64,000 nt of DNA from Tilletia caries (taxonomy: Eukaryota > Basidiomycota > Exobasidiomycetes > Tilletiales > Tilletiaceae), in the NCBI GenBank assembly GCA_032718865.1, contig JALUTQ010000009.1, positions 310,001 to 374,000 on the forward strand, written 5' to 3'. The notes under the pieces are model-generated. The model had not been told where the DNA came from and did not search any database. It worked only from the letters and a program-made list of their open reading frames with translations. Both the position numbers and the translations under genes were made by a program. How positions within the stretch are numbered: position 1 is the first letter of the stretch; every line of letters begins with the position of its first letter. Positions 36,794 through 47,106 of this stretch are shown in pieces.

Positions 36794-39792
36794 ATGGCAA
36801 CGAAACTCTCAGACGATAAGACCCGGCGTATTGACGCTGTGCTGGATGCCATGTCCGACAATGAACTACAACTTCAAAATCTCCTAACTGAAATGCTGTT
36901 GAGCAGGTCTGACGCGGCAAATAGAAGGGTCGGTCTTTGGATCACTGGCGCAGCAGGTTCTGCTATCTCTACATACGGACCAGCTGAGCTCGTTCGGTCA
37001 CTCATTCAGCACGTCAAGGAAAGAGCCGTTCCCGCCGCCCAAGCCCAATTCAACGATGCCATCATGACTTATGCAGCCCAAGTCATGCTGAACGAGCTAC
37101 GCAACTGCCGGCGCGACTCTTTTTTGCACACTCCCTCGGCCACGTTACACTCGGTTGCTTCAGGACAAGGTCAATGGGTTGCCCTCCTCGACCATTATCA
37201 GGAGCGATATCCGACAACTTCAACCTTCCTTCGCCATCTCATTCCGACTTCTCCCACCAACCATACAACAACATTGAACGGACACGTGGATGGGAGCGGT
37301 ACAGCTTCTGATGGAGACCCGGGGGAGAGTGAGGACGAACACAATGAGGGGGAAGCGCAGGCAGATGGAGAAGGATTAGAGGAGGAGGAGGAGGAGGAGG
37401 AGAACGATGAAGAGGAAGGAGAAGGGTTGGACCAGGATGAAGATGCGATGGATGTGGACGATTCTGATCATTCAGATCTCAGGCCGATGAGCAAGGCCGA
37501 AAGGGTATGAGTATAGATGTGCAACGTGACCCTGTGACCTGTCAAATGAGCGCTGAGCTGACATCTTTTCTATGCCTTTCAGACGATGACGGTAGTGTTG
37601 TGAACATTCTACCACTATACTAAAAGGTGAGACCAGTCTCGACCCAAGTGTCATGGATGATGCATATATCCAACAGGTAGTCATCTCTGCTCTACTATTC
37701 TCGCAGAGTCGACAATGCAATCGATTCCAATGCCTCAACGCTGTCTTCTGCGAGCTTTCGAACACATCGTCGCTGATTTTCAACTTCCTCAATCGCCTCG
37801 GAATCACAGCGTCTCAGCGTTATGCCTATCGAGCTGTGACGTCGATGTCGACACGTATGGTGGAACAAGCTGCTTCCTCGGCTCGTAAGCACGATCGGAT
37901 ACCAATCTTTGTGCTGGACAACATCAACATATACGTTCGCCCCGCTGAGCAACGGATACAGCAGAGTCCTACCATGCATTCATTCACGATGCGTACAATG
38001 TTGGAGCTGGGACCTGAGTTCAAACCCGCAGACCTGACGATCGAAGACTGCGAAGCGCTCAGATTGGCGGACAAAACAGCACTCCAAGTGAAGGATCTCG
38101 AACCGGACGAGTCTTTTTCTACACGATGCAGCACTCATCCACATCAGTGAGGTCCTCTTTCGTCACATGAAGCTCTCTCGCCGACGCCGAAAGCAGATCT
38201 TGTCCGAGGTCCACCGAATGCGTCGAAATCACGATATTGACGTTCTCACCACTACTCAGACTGAAATCCACCCTCTCAAACTCGTACAGGAGGACGAAGG
38301 CAACTTGTCGGGAATGCAGCAAGTGCTGCATCAGACGATGAGAGATGTGGGATGGAATGTGGGCGACAAGGCTCTTCCAGTGGTGGGAGACCTGCTTACG
38401 GTCAACAATATCCTCAGCGTTGTCGCGGTGTCCGAAGACGAGCCCGAACCCATCAATCAACTCAAGTTCCTGGCTCCTTGGGCCGCGCCATGGCACATGC
38501 TGCTAGCATGGACCAGGCTGCTCTTTCGTCAGAACTATCTCACTGGCAAGGCAGGGTCAGATCTCTCGCTGGATCGAGTGCGAGAGATGCTGAATCGCGG
38601 AAAGACGGGATTGAACGAGAAGGAGCCTCAGTTCAACGAGGGTTGGGCCCTGCTACGACATACTTTCGAAGGAAGACTTCTTGCGGCCATGAAGTGAGTA
38701 GCTTTGTCCTGTCGCTGCGTCTTTATCCGGTCAGCATGCTCATGAAGCTCTTCAATCTTCAGCACCGTTATGGGAGAGGAATGGAATATAGCAGAATGGA
38801 CACCTCCGAAGCGCGACTTCTTTGCAGCCTGTCGCCGCCTGTATCGTGATCATATCTCTCCGGAAGCGGTGGTCACTGCTCAACAGAACAAGGACCAAGT
38901 GAAGGCGGCGGCAGGTCTGTTCTTGCGGGACTCTCTCATTGGGATAGAATACGAGGACGCAACGAAGAAAGGAGACATCGGTCGCATGGCGCAAACGGAG
39001 AGATACATGCTTCTCGGCTTCATCGCCATTGGACAACATAACTACAAGAACAATCTGCTCAGTCGCGCCCTTGCGGCCAAGGTCCTTCCATCCCGGGCCC
39101 TGCGAGTCTTGTACGGGGCGTCGTTGGTGAACAGGCATGGAAGAGCGGGAGATTGGGAGGCAGCGGATCATCTACAGGAGACGTTTGTGAAAGAGGTAAA
39201 GGTGAGCACATCGCACCGCGTCCTGAATCAGATGGCGCCAGGCGATGTGCAAGAACTGACTTCACTTGCACATGAGCAGGCTACAGCGTGGACGCAGAGT
39301 GGTTCCGATCTTGGACAACGCCTGGAAGACCGAATCTCGGCACTGCCGCACGTCTCTCAAGCAACCAAGATCACGGCGAGTGCCCAGCTTGGGCTTCAAC
39401 TTCATATCCGTCAACGCACAGCGAAAGATGCGTCAAGAGACATCACCTTGATACAATCCACGTCAACAGGCAAACGGCTGTTCACTGTGACTCCGCATCG
39501 TGGTCTGGAGGGTGCTGTGCAAAGGAAGAAGGGTCGCAAAAAATATGGTAAAGCTGTTGCAGCCGCATGGAAAGACTTTCAAACACTTCACAGCAAGATT
39601 CATGTCGACGATATCATCTCACAAGGATGGTCCAAACTTCGCAACGGCAGCTTGCGCAAGTTCCAACGCTCAGGAGATGCACTTTTGATTCGGGAGGCAA
39701 TGCTGAAGACAGTGGTGCGACAATCGGACGAGGAGGAAAGCAGCGAGTCCGGCGACGAAGGAGCAGGCGATGGTGTGGATGACGAGCAATAG
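36794..39792 (+). pseudogene. DUF6589-domain protein (candidate transposase), copy 1
   Basis: Exons 36794-37504, 37583-38693, 38763-39201 and 39280-39792. Leaving out the 80-bp insertion with one 5-bp duplication and one extra T (T5 run 38114-38118) gives 895 residues without a stop. The N-terminal domain (KTRRIDAVLDAMSDNELQLQ) is followed by an acidic linker. The core then has VVISALLFSQSRQCNRFQ, LNRLGITASQRYAYRAVTSM, IFVLDNINIYVRPAEQR (D-N motif), KALPVVGDLLTV and PQFNEGWALLRHTFEG. The C-terminal part contains FLRDSLIGIEYEDATKKGDI, with acidic residues also kept in copy 2. Its position inside terminal repeats with target-site duplications makes it the likely transposase (inference; DUF6589 has no defined function that I know of). 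The acidic residues noted are candidates for the active site. Confidence 0.75.
37596..37675 (+). mobile_element. 80-bp TG..CA element (solo-LTR-like), 5-bp duplication GGTAG
   Basis: It starts TGTTGTGAACATTC, ends ATATATCCAACA (5-bp inverted termini TGTTG/CAACA), and is flanked by GGTAG at 37591-37595 and 37676-37680. It differs from 56668-56747 by one base. It lies in exon 2 of the DUF6589 gene. Removing it with one duplication restores TMTVVISALL. TG..CA ends with 5-bp duplications are typical of LTRs. Excision as an intron (GTAG..CAG, 85 nt) would also restore the frame exactly. Confidence 0.85.
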
Positions 39793-39888
39793 GACGAAGC
39801 GGATAGGGGACTGCGAGCGCGACTCGCTGCAGAGAGGAGCGATGGTGGACTTCTGAACGAGATGTAATCCGGGCAAAGAGGAGTGAAT

Positions 39889-42743
39889 TCATGCGATGTT
39901 CAGAGTGTTGACTGTTGCGTGCGGAAAACCAAACTCACCATCAAGCTTGATGTGTTTTCTTCTCACGCCAGTCACCACCTTTGGTGAGATCCTTTGCAAA
40001 GTCTTGAGCAGTGGACTGACGTGCCCAAGTAAAGCAAGCATCGGAGAGAGATTGCAAAAAAAGAAAGCGGGCAAGATGTCCGCTTCGGTACCCAGGAGCT
40101 GCCGAAGCGGCTCCACGTCGAATCGATGATAGGTTGCTCCTAGTTTCGCTATGCGCCCTGCCATCGCTACGATGCGAACCACACTGAGATCAGAGAGAAC
40201 GCTTTCGGGAGAGGGAAGAAACCCTCCATGCGTTCTTCGCTGCTGAAATAGTTGGTGCCGCCAGTCCAGGAGATGCTGCCCAAGGCTGAGACGGAGAGGG
40301 GACAGAGCTGCATGTGGGCGTGGAAAACGATAGGCTCTAATTGAGCGGGAAGATTCGGCGGCTTCGGGTATTTCGCGTATGTCGAACACCCTCAATGGCG
40401 AGTCGGGCACGCAAACGTCGCAGCATGACGTGGCTGCACATTCGCGTCGCTCGCTCGATGGCTCGATCCAGAGACATGCTTGCATGCGGCTGTGAGACGG
40501 AGAGGAATCCGACATGAACGGTAATTGCGGTGAGACTGTGTTGTGCGGTGAAGCAAGAAAGAAGAAGGAAGACTCGATCAGCTGAGAATGCATCCACTCG
40601 AAATCCATCCTCATCGACTCCATCACCACTGCTCGTCGACAGCAGCCACCCTGAACAAAACGCAATAGCGCGGGCTCGACTTTGGCTCGCCGAGCAGCTT
40701 TGGCCGAGGATGGTTCGTCTCCGCCAGTGCCTCTGGCGGCAGAATGGCTGGTATTAGCGTGTTGAGAAGCGGAGTTGGTGGTGGTGGTGAGGTTGTTCCG
40801 GATGTTGTTTGATTCAAAAGCCCACGACTCAGCCAACAAAACAGCGACCCCTGTTTTGCTCAGCTGCCGCACGGCACGTCCCGCATGTTGAAAAAACTCG
40901 GTCAACGTTCGAGAGAGTCGAAACTGGATGATGAGATCCACATCGGCCACATCGAGTCCCATGAATCCGAAGACCGCTCGTTTTGTAGAAGCGCTGCAGC
41001 ACGTCGGTTTTCAGCGCATTGGTGCCCAGAGACGTGAACGAGCAGACGGTGGAGGCTAGGCAGGGATCCAGAAAACCCTTAATGGCCTCTGCTGCCTTGT
41101 ATGCCTCGTTCTTGGTCCGGACATAGATGATTGTCTTGGGTATGTGTTCGGGCTGTTTTTGCAAGGGGGGGAGAAGAAGGAAGCGAGATCACGAAACGAG
41201 GTATTGCTGTAGGACATGGCGCGCACCTCGAGCCTGATGTTGGGACGATCTGTTCCTGCATCACAGGCAAAGAAGCTTTGTCTGCCAAAGTCCAATACTC
41301 TCCAGGCGGTCTTGAGGGTGCTGGAAGGAAGCGTGGCGGTACAGGCAAGCACAGGAACACGGGCTCCAACGAGGTGCCGGAGCACACGGATCTTGCCAAA
41401 GTCGGGTCGAAAGGCTTCTTTTGTGCGGAGACTTTCTTGCGTGCCCCATTCGTCGACGACGTGGGCTTCGTCAATGAAAAATTCCGCCAACCTTGGCCCG
41501 AAAGCTCTTCTGCGAGAGGGCGTGAGACACGGGAGAGTTGGAAATCAGAGTCTCTGGAGAGGCAAAGATCAGATTGAACGCGCCACGCTTCAATTCTGCC
41601 AGCAGTTGCGCGCGACGGCTCTGCCTCCGTTCTTCTTCCGTAAGGCTGCTGCTCGTCGCACTGCAGGCAAAGATGAAGAGAGTCCTGATTAGCACAAAGT
41701 CACAAGTCACAACAGATCAAGATGTACATGTACTCTTCCGAGTGTCGACAGCGACTCATTCATTGACCATTCTGTTCCTGTCTCCAACCCAAGTTCCCAA
41801 CCGTCTCTGAATCCTGCTCTGCGACCTGCGTCGAGAATCGGGGTTCCGCACCCTGAACCTAGAGCGCATTCAATTCCACCCATCCCAATGAACAGATCTC
41901 TGAGCCGGAAGTCCAGGTGTCAAAGACTCGGCGGCCAGGCTCCGTTGTACCCATTAAGCCCACAACACGCACACTCTGACCTCTGTACGCAAGACTGAGA
42001 ACGTACCTTTGACTCTGGAGATCAGGTATAACCTCTCTTCTTCCGCTCAGGGTCTCTGCGTCCAGATTGATGGCCTTGATCGTTGTACCCTTGAACTTCG
42101 ACGCCTGTGTGAATCACGATGGAGATATGGACAATGAAGACCCAATAAGGAATATCACAAGTCACAACACGGTCAGAATTTGGAACTCAGAGATATGGAA
42201 ACAACAGAATAATGGGCCAGTGTACATGAAAGTGGGACTCACTTGTTCCTCCTGAAGAGATTGCAGCGGAGAAACGACTATGAAGGTCATGTCAGGGCGA
42301 AGCCGGGCGGCAAGCTCCATCAACATTGACTTTCCAGACCCTGTCGCAGACATGACTATGCCATCGTGCCCAAGAAGCATTCGACGCACAGGTTCAACTT
42401 GAAAGTGAGCAAGTTGAAAAGCTGCGTCATTTCGTGCCGCCCGAATCACCGCCTGGGCTCGACGCATGAACTCCTTCTGGGACTCGACCGAGTGTTCTCC
42501 GTCCTGTTCGTGGTCTGATTCGTCCTCCCAATCCTCCTCCTTGTCCATCTCTCCATCTCTGTCGTCTGTGCGGCTGCGCCTGGGCCTGCAACGACGCGCC
42601 GCATCAGTTGACTGCTCCGATGTTGAGGGCTGTTGCGGCTCTGCAGGACTGGAATCTCGAGCTGCTTTGCGCTTTGACGAACGCTGAGACCGAGTTTGAG
42701 GACGTACGTTGTTGCTGACATTAGCGAGCGGCGTGCGAGGCAT
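39889..42743 (-). pseudogene. RecQ-like DEAH helicase, copy 1 (decayed)
   Basis: Exon 1, 42743-42243, has an acidic leader then HDGIVMSATGSGKSMLME (Walker A) and TFIVVSPLQSLQEEQ. Exon 2 is 42104-42007 (KFKGTTIKAINLDAETLSGR). Exon 3 starts at 41660 (FNLIFASPETLISN, then IDEAHVVDEWG, VPVLACTATLPSSTLK, KTIIYVRTKNEAYKAAEAIK). Motif V/VI is MGLDVADVDLIIQFR and FQHAGRAVRQLSKTG. Frames break at an A5/T5 run (41477-41481, one base extra), a G7 run (41165-41171, one base short) and a small deletion near 40990 that removes sequence before motif V. It resembles RecQ 3'-5' helicases but lacks a recognisable RQC or HRDC domain. It is convergent with the DUF6589 gene in the same element. Confidence 0.75.
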
Positions 42744-43137
42744 ATTGGTAACTTGGTACTGTCATGGTATGATGGTTCTGGCTCACTGGCAACTGGCAAG
42801 GTTCAAACAATGCGTGACAAACGGCAGACGCGTATCAATCTCAAGAACAGATGCGTTTATTGCGCAGTGGTGCTGAATCCAATCAGAGTGGTTGTGAGTC
42901 GTGACGCGTGACTCGTGAGTCGTGACAGAATCTCAGCGGCTCAGTGCTCAATCTTGAAAAAACGAAGTTGCAAGTCACCCTCCCACACGGTCCCAACGAT
43001 AGCTAGGATTCTCAAACTCCGCAAGAAGATACTGATACACGCGATCTCAAAATATTGTTACAGAGTCAAGAGATCTTCATAAGCTGCATCTCGAGCTGGG
43101 AGCTGTGGAAAGGAGGGCATTTGGCCGTTTTGGTCAG

Positions 43138-43208
43138 CCAGCTCTGCCAGTTTTTGGAAACTCGTCGCGTGACCCCCCCGACAAGCGGGGGGTCACGGGT
43201 CGTGATTA
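43138..43208 (-). repeat. Right terminal inverted repeat with hairpin, copy 1
   Basis: Read inwards: TAATCACGAC, then a 10-bp-stem hairpin (GTGACCCCCC at 43169-43178 / GGGGGGTCAC at 43187-43196), GTTTCC and GGCAGAGCTGG. It pairs with 35843-35926 in block order. Confidence 0.8.
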
Positions 43209-43217
43209 GGACTGGGG
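43209..43217 (+). repeat. Right 9-bp target-site duplication, copy 1
   Basis: GGACTGGGG, identical to 35834-35842. Confidence 0.85.
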
Positions 43218-43568
43218 AAGCGAAGCTGGAGTGGAGGATTTTTCACTGGACGCCAGTCGGCAGTCGGAGTTCGAACAAATAGAACGTCATCGTCGCATGT
43301 TCCCGGCGATTCCGGGCTCTGGCCCTCTATCATCTGGGCTCTGGATCGCGCTGCGCGCACGTCTTGCCTGCAGCCTGCAATCTGCATGCTGGCTGCGTTC
43401 GAACTTCTCACAGAGAGAGGGAAGGTGGGAGTGGAGTCTGGCCCTGGTCTTGGTCTTGGTCTGCTTCTTGTGGTAAATCCGGAGTCTCAGGCAGAGAGAA
43501 AATGGTGAAACAGATTGATTGACGTGTGAGTCGGTGAGATGCTGAGAGAAGTTGGCGTTCCAGTGGCC

Positions 43569-43576
43569 TATATAAG
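43569..43576 (+). promoter_or_regulatory. TATA box of Ncp1-like gene
   Basis: TATATAAG 134 bp before the ATG at 43703, followed by a pyrimidine-rich leader typical of highly expressed fungal genes. Confidence 0.65.
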
Positions 43577-43702
43577 CCCGCCCATTCCCTCACACCCGCT
43601 CACCCGTGCCGCCCTTCCCTCCCACCACATCAGCATATATTCTGCATCCACACATACCCAGCTTCACACGCAACCCACCAACACATCACCAGTAACCCAA
43701 CA

Positions 43703-44551
43703 ATGTCAGACAGCATCGCAGCCTCCAACGGACAGCCCACCGTCCACGTCGACGTCAAGATCGCACACCCTGACGGATCCGTGACCTCGCCCGCGACCAC
43801 TACCGACGCGCCCGCCTACGACAACAGCTCAGCAGTCGCTGTCCCCGCTGAGAAGAGCGCAGCACTCAACGCATCCCCCGCCGCAGCTGCCACTTCCACT
43901 GACGCGCCCGTCGCCGCTGAGTCCTCTACCGCCGCCGCCAAGGCCGTCGAGGCTGGCGAGGCCCCGGCTGCTGCCACCTCTACCGACGCACCCGCCGCCG
44001 CCGAACCCGCCGCCGGTAGCTCAGCCATTGTCGCTCCCATCGACACCACCGACACCGCCCCCGCTGCTGGTCCCGGCTCGGCTGCTCCCACCACCGCACC
44101 CACCACTGGCTCGACCATTGTCACCCCTGCCCTCCCACCCAAGGAGCTCAAGAAGCTCGACAAGATCCAGCGTACCGAGGCCAAGAACCAGGAGTCCGAG
44201 CTGAAGAAGGCCATCAAGGACGCCGCCTCTTCCGAGAAGCTCTTCCGCAAGGCCCGCAAGGCCGAGGTCCAGTCCCAGAAGCGCCACGCCAAGGCACGCG
44301 ACGCTGAGCACAAGACCGCCAAGGCACTCAACAAGGCCAACGAGGCACACCAGAAGTCGGTCAAGACGCTCGAGAAGGCGCTCGAGGAGCTCAACATTAA
44401 GAAGAAGCACACCGAGACCACCAACGAGAGCTACGAGAAGACCAAGCTACGGATCGACGAGAACCGCGAGCTCAAGGCGAAGGGCGACCAGGAGCGTGCT
44501 GTTCGTGCCGCCGCGATGCACGGTACTCCCCAGCCTTCCACCGTCGCATGA
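43703..44551 (+). CDS. Ncp1-like Ala-rich coiled-coil protein
   Basis: A single-exon ORF of 282 residues. The N-terminal 145 residues are Ala/Pro/Ser/Thr-rich with an imperfect repeat around TSTDAPVAAE and TSTDAPAAAE. The C-terminal half is a strongly charged helix, starting PPKELKKLDKIQRTEAKNQE and continuing through KALNKANEAHQKSVKTLEKA to the end. This architecture matches basidiomycete proteins annotated as Ncp1-type DNA-binding proteins; I recall that naming but cannot verify it here, and a DNA-binding role is not visible in the sequence. Codon choice is strongly biased to C-ending codons, and a good TATA box with a clean leader suggests high expression. Confidence 0.75.
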   Translation: MSDSIAASNGQPTVHVDVKIAHPDGSVTSPATTTDAPAYDNSSAVAVPAEKSAALNASPAAAATSTDAPVAAESSTAAAKAVEAGEAPAAATSTDAPAAAEPAAGSSAIVAPIDTTDTAPAAGPGSAAPTTAPTTGSTIVTPALPPKELKKLDKIQRTEAKNQESELKKAIKDAASSEKLFRKARKAEVQSQKRHAKARDAEHKTAKALNKANEAHQKSVKTLEKALEELNIKKKHTETTNESYEKTKLRIDENRELKAKGDQERAVRAAAMHGTPQPSTVA

Positions 44552-45219
44552 AGAGCGTCTATCTTTCCTCTCTCAACGCGAAAACCCGCTGTCTCCTGCC
44601 TTCGTCTTCCTCCAACCACTCGAGGAGGGTAGTCCCTTTTGATACCCAAACACCTCCTCTTCGGTAAATCAACACCCACATACCATTTATACTCCCAAGC
44701 GACGCGGAACCTGCCCAAACCCAACTCGGAAATTTTGCGCACCCCCACCCTTTTTTCTCTCTCACCCTCCTCGCCCTCACTTCGCTTCCACTTCTTTCTA
44801 CAACTTTGCCCACCTCGACCCGCAACCCCCACAAAAACCGATATACCCCATTCCGGTCTTTTTTTCCTCGCTCCTTTTCTGTTCGCTTGACTGTTTGTTT
44901 GTGCAGCGCGTAGCATTTATACCAAGCTCACACTCTCCCGCACATGGAATGATGGAATGGAGTCCTTGTTTCAAAGTCTTCCCAGTTCCCACGTTCCAGT
45001 CTGGTCATCCCAATATCCCAAGGTCTAGACGGTAAAACAGGGTTCAGTTGTCAAAGGACAGGTAGGACAGAGACTAGAACAGAATGCGTAGCAAGAGTGA
45101 TGGGTTGTGTTGTAAGAGAGGTCGCCGATGACAGATCCGTGGAGACTTAGAGTACACTGGAAGCCCAGGAGAAGGACGAGAAGATGGAGACAAGGAGGAC
45201 AGCACCGACCAGCATCGCC
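44552..45219. other. Convergent 3' flanks
   Basis: 670 bp between the stops of the Ncp1-like gene (+) and the uricase gene (-). No convincing ORF is seen; it is rich in C/T tracts and presumably holds 3' UTRs. Confidence 0.5.
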
Positions 45220-46359
45220 CTAAGGCGTCCCCTTCCCAGCAGCAGCCCTGACAACCTTGGCCTTGATCAACCCACTCGGATTCGCCTGGGGCAAGAACAC
45301 CTCCGCCTCGCTCTCCCCCAAATTGCCCAGCCCCACAAAGCCCAAATCAACAGGCACATAGTGCTTATTCGGCAGCGTGTACTCCACACTGCTCACACTC
45401 GTGCACCCTTCGTCCGAGTCTTCCAGCGTGGCTTGGGCCATCTTGAAGAGCGTCGCTTGGACGGAGGCGGAGGCGTCGGTTGCGAAGAGGCGGAGGGTGT
45501 GTGCGAGGATGCGGGCGTGGAGCGCGTTGAAGTCGAGCGGGGAAGGGGAGGAGGAGGGGACAGCAGATTTTGTCCCGGAAGGGGGGTAGCTGAAGGGCGA
45601 GGGCTGGATGAAGGAGGACAGGGGCCCGGGCAGATCAATCGTGTCTAGAAGCGCGTCCAGAGCAGGATAAAGCACGTCAGACACCAAAGAACAATTCATA
45701 TGCAGAAAGAAAGGCAGAGCGCGCCGCGCGCATTCGAACTCACATGTGCACTCGATTGCCGTCGAGAAGACGCGGTCCTGGACCGGCTTGAGCGTCGTCA
45801 GTTCGTCGACGTGATAGCCGTGGAAAGCCGAGCCGGAACTCTTGAGCACGAGCAGGTTCTTGACTCCACCCTGGAGCGTATCCAGCACGAACTCCCCGGC
45901 TCCTGCGGTGTCCGTTGCTGACCGGTGCATGACGACCTTGGCGGTCCGGACCGAGTCCCCATCGCGCACAAAGCTATGCTTATGCGGTCCGCCCGCCTCC
46001 GCTCCCAGATCAATCCTGGACCACCTCAACGAATCCACATCGACCTCCACGCCATCCACATGCGCATACCTCCTCAAGAAGTGATCAGCGACATGCAACG
46101 CGAACCGCTCCGGAACGAGCACGACGTTCGCGCCGTCCAAGCTCTTCGCAAGGACGTTGACCGTGTTCTTGATGGTGTCCGTGGGGACGATGAGGGTGTT
46201 GTCTGCTTGGGTGTAGGAAGTCGCGAGGGAAGAGCCGGTGAGGAGACAGCGGACTGTGTATTCGGCGACTTGTTGGGAGGAAGGGTCGGTTGGGTCGCGT
46301 ACGACGCGGAGGAAGCGGACGAGGTCTTTGCCGTATTGGTAGGAGGCGAGTTGGGCCAT
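45220..46359 (-). CDS. Uricase (urate oxidase)
   Basis: Exons 46359-45744 and 45644-45220, joined across a 99-nt GTGAGT..TAG intron, giving 346 residues. Family residues are visible: YGKDLVRFLRV (catalytic Lys), ADNTLIVPTDTIKNTVNVLA (Thr-Asp pair of the second half-site), LKSSGSAFHGYHVDELTTL (Phe), DRVFSTAIE (Arg), SVQATLFKMAQ (Gln) and LPNKHYVPVDLGFVGLGN (His). It converts urate to 5-hydroxyisourate with release of hydrogen peroxide in purine breakdown, usually in peroxisomes. The C-terminus reads AAAGKGTP rather than a PTS1 such as SKL, so peroxisomal import by that route is not supported. Length and start fit the family. Confidence 0.92.
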   Translation of the reverse strand: MAQLASYQYGKDLVRFLRVVRDPTDPSSQQVAEYTVRCLLTGSSLATSYTQADNTLIVPTDTIKNTVNVLAKSLDGANVVLVPERFALHVADHFLRRYAHVDGVEVDVDSLRWSRIDLGAEAGGPHKHSFVRDGDSVRTAKVVMHRSATDTAGAGEFVLDTLQGGVKNLLVLKSSGSAFHGYHVDELTTLKPVQDRVFSTAIECTCEFECARRALPFFLHMNCSLVSDVLYPALDALLDTIDLPGPLSSFIQPSPFSYPPSGTKSAVPSSSPSPLDFNALHARILAHTLRLFATDASASVQATLFKMAQATLEDSDEGCTSVSSVEYTLPNKHYVPVDLGFVGLGNLGESEAEVFLPQANPSGLIKAKVVRAAAGKGTP

Positions 46360-46509
46360 TGTTTCTTTTGTACGATGAGGGGAGGGGGGAAGGGGGATTG
46401 AGGGGATTGAGGGGATTGGGAGGGCAGGTAAGTGAGGGAGAGGGAGAAGAAGGGTAAGGTACGGTATGAAGAGGGAGAAGGAGAGGTCAGCAATCTGATT
46501 TCATGGTCC

Positions 46510-46517
46510 TATTTATA
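46510..46517 (-). promoter_or_regulatory. TATA box of uricase gene
   Basis: TATAAATA on the minus strand, about 150 bp before the ATG at 46359. Confidence 0.55.
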
Positions 46518-47106
46518 CCCCAATCGCGTTGGGAAAGCGCATCGCTACGAGACACGAGTACGAGTACGTTGCACGGTGCTACAGCAGAGCCGCGAGGCAG
46601 AGTCGGGCGGGGCCGAAGCAAGGCAGGCAGGTCGGGCCGTCTCTGCCTCGTCTCGTTTCCGTAGTTCTCATGTTTCCTAATTTTTGTGAACACCACAAAC
46701 ACGGAGCCCTTCGCTCGCTCACTCTCGTTGGCCGACTACACACTCTTTCTCCGCTTCCACTACTACTCCTCGTACTTTTTCTGCTGGAAAGGAATCGAAG
46801 TCCCCCCCACCGTTGTTGTGTTCCCGTTTGGGTCTTCGAGCTTCGAGGCTTCTGCCGGACGGATGGGGACCTGGTGTGGTCGGAAGGTCATACGACCTGC
46901 ACCGCTGCACCCATCTCTTCTGGTTTTGCCTTTTTGCTCACCCTCATGACCTCCTGTAGCCTTCGCACTGACTTCTTGAGCTTGATGCGGTACTGTATAA
47001 AGAGTGCCGCCAGTACGTCCTGTTCCTCCCTTCCCTGTCCTGCCCAGTTAGAAGTACAGGATCTGACGAGTCTGATTTCCAAACAGTGCGCGTCGGCGGA
47101 CGGCGG
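46518..47106. other. Intergenic region
   Basis: 590 bp between divergent genes. It has a pyrimidine-rich stretch (46720-46960) and no convincing ORF; it probably holds the promoter of the small gene at 47107. Confidence 0.45.

Larger units (their letters stand above)
35843..43208 (+). mobile_element. DUF6589/RecQ two-gene transposon, copy 1 (7,366 bp)
   Basis: Bounded by inverted repeats starting TAATCACAAC (left) and TAATCACGAC (right, reverse strand), with perfect 9-bp duplications GGACTGGGG on both sides. It carries a DUF6589 gene on plus and a RecQ-like helicase gene on minus, ending 97 bp apart tail to tail. Copy 2 at 53898-61571 has the same gene order, orientation and hairpin-bearing ends but diverged sequence. 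Both genes here are damaged (80-bp insertion, single-base additions, a small deletion), so copy 1 is probably inactive. Confidence 0.85.

Noticed and set aside
37596..37680. 80-bp repeat as an ordinary conserved intron of DUF6589 genes
   Set aside because: The two copies sit at different positions in the two genes, have 5-bp duplications, and in copy 2 no GT..AG choice restores the frame. They are insertions.
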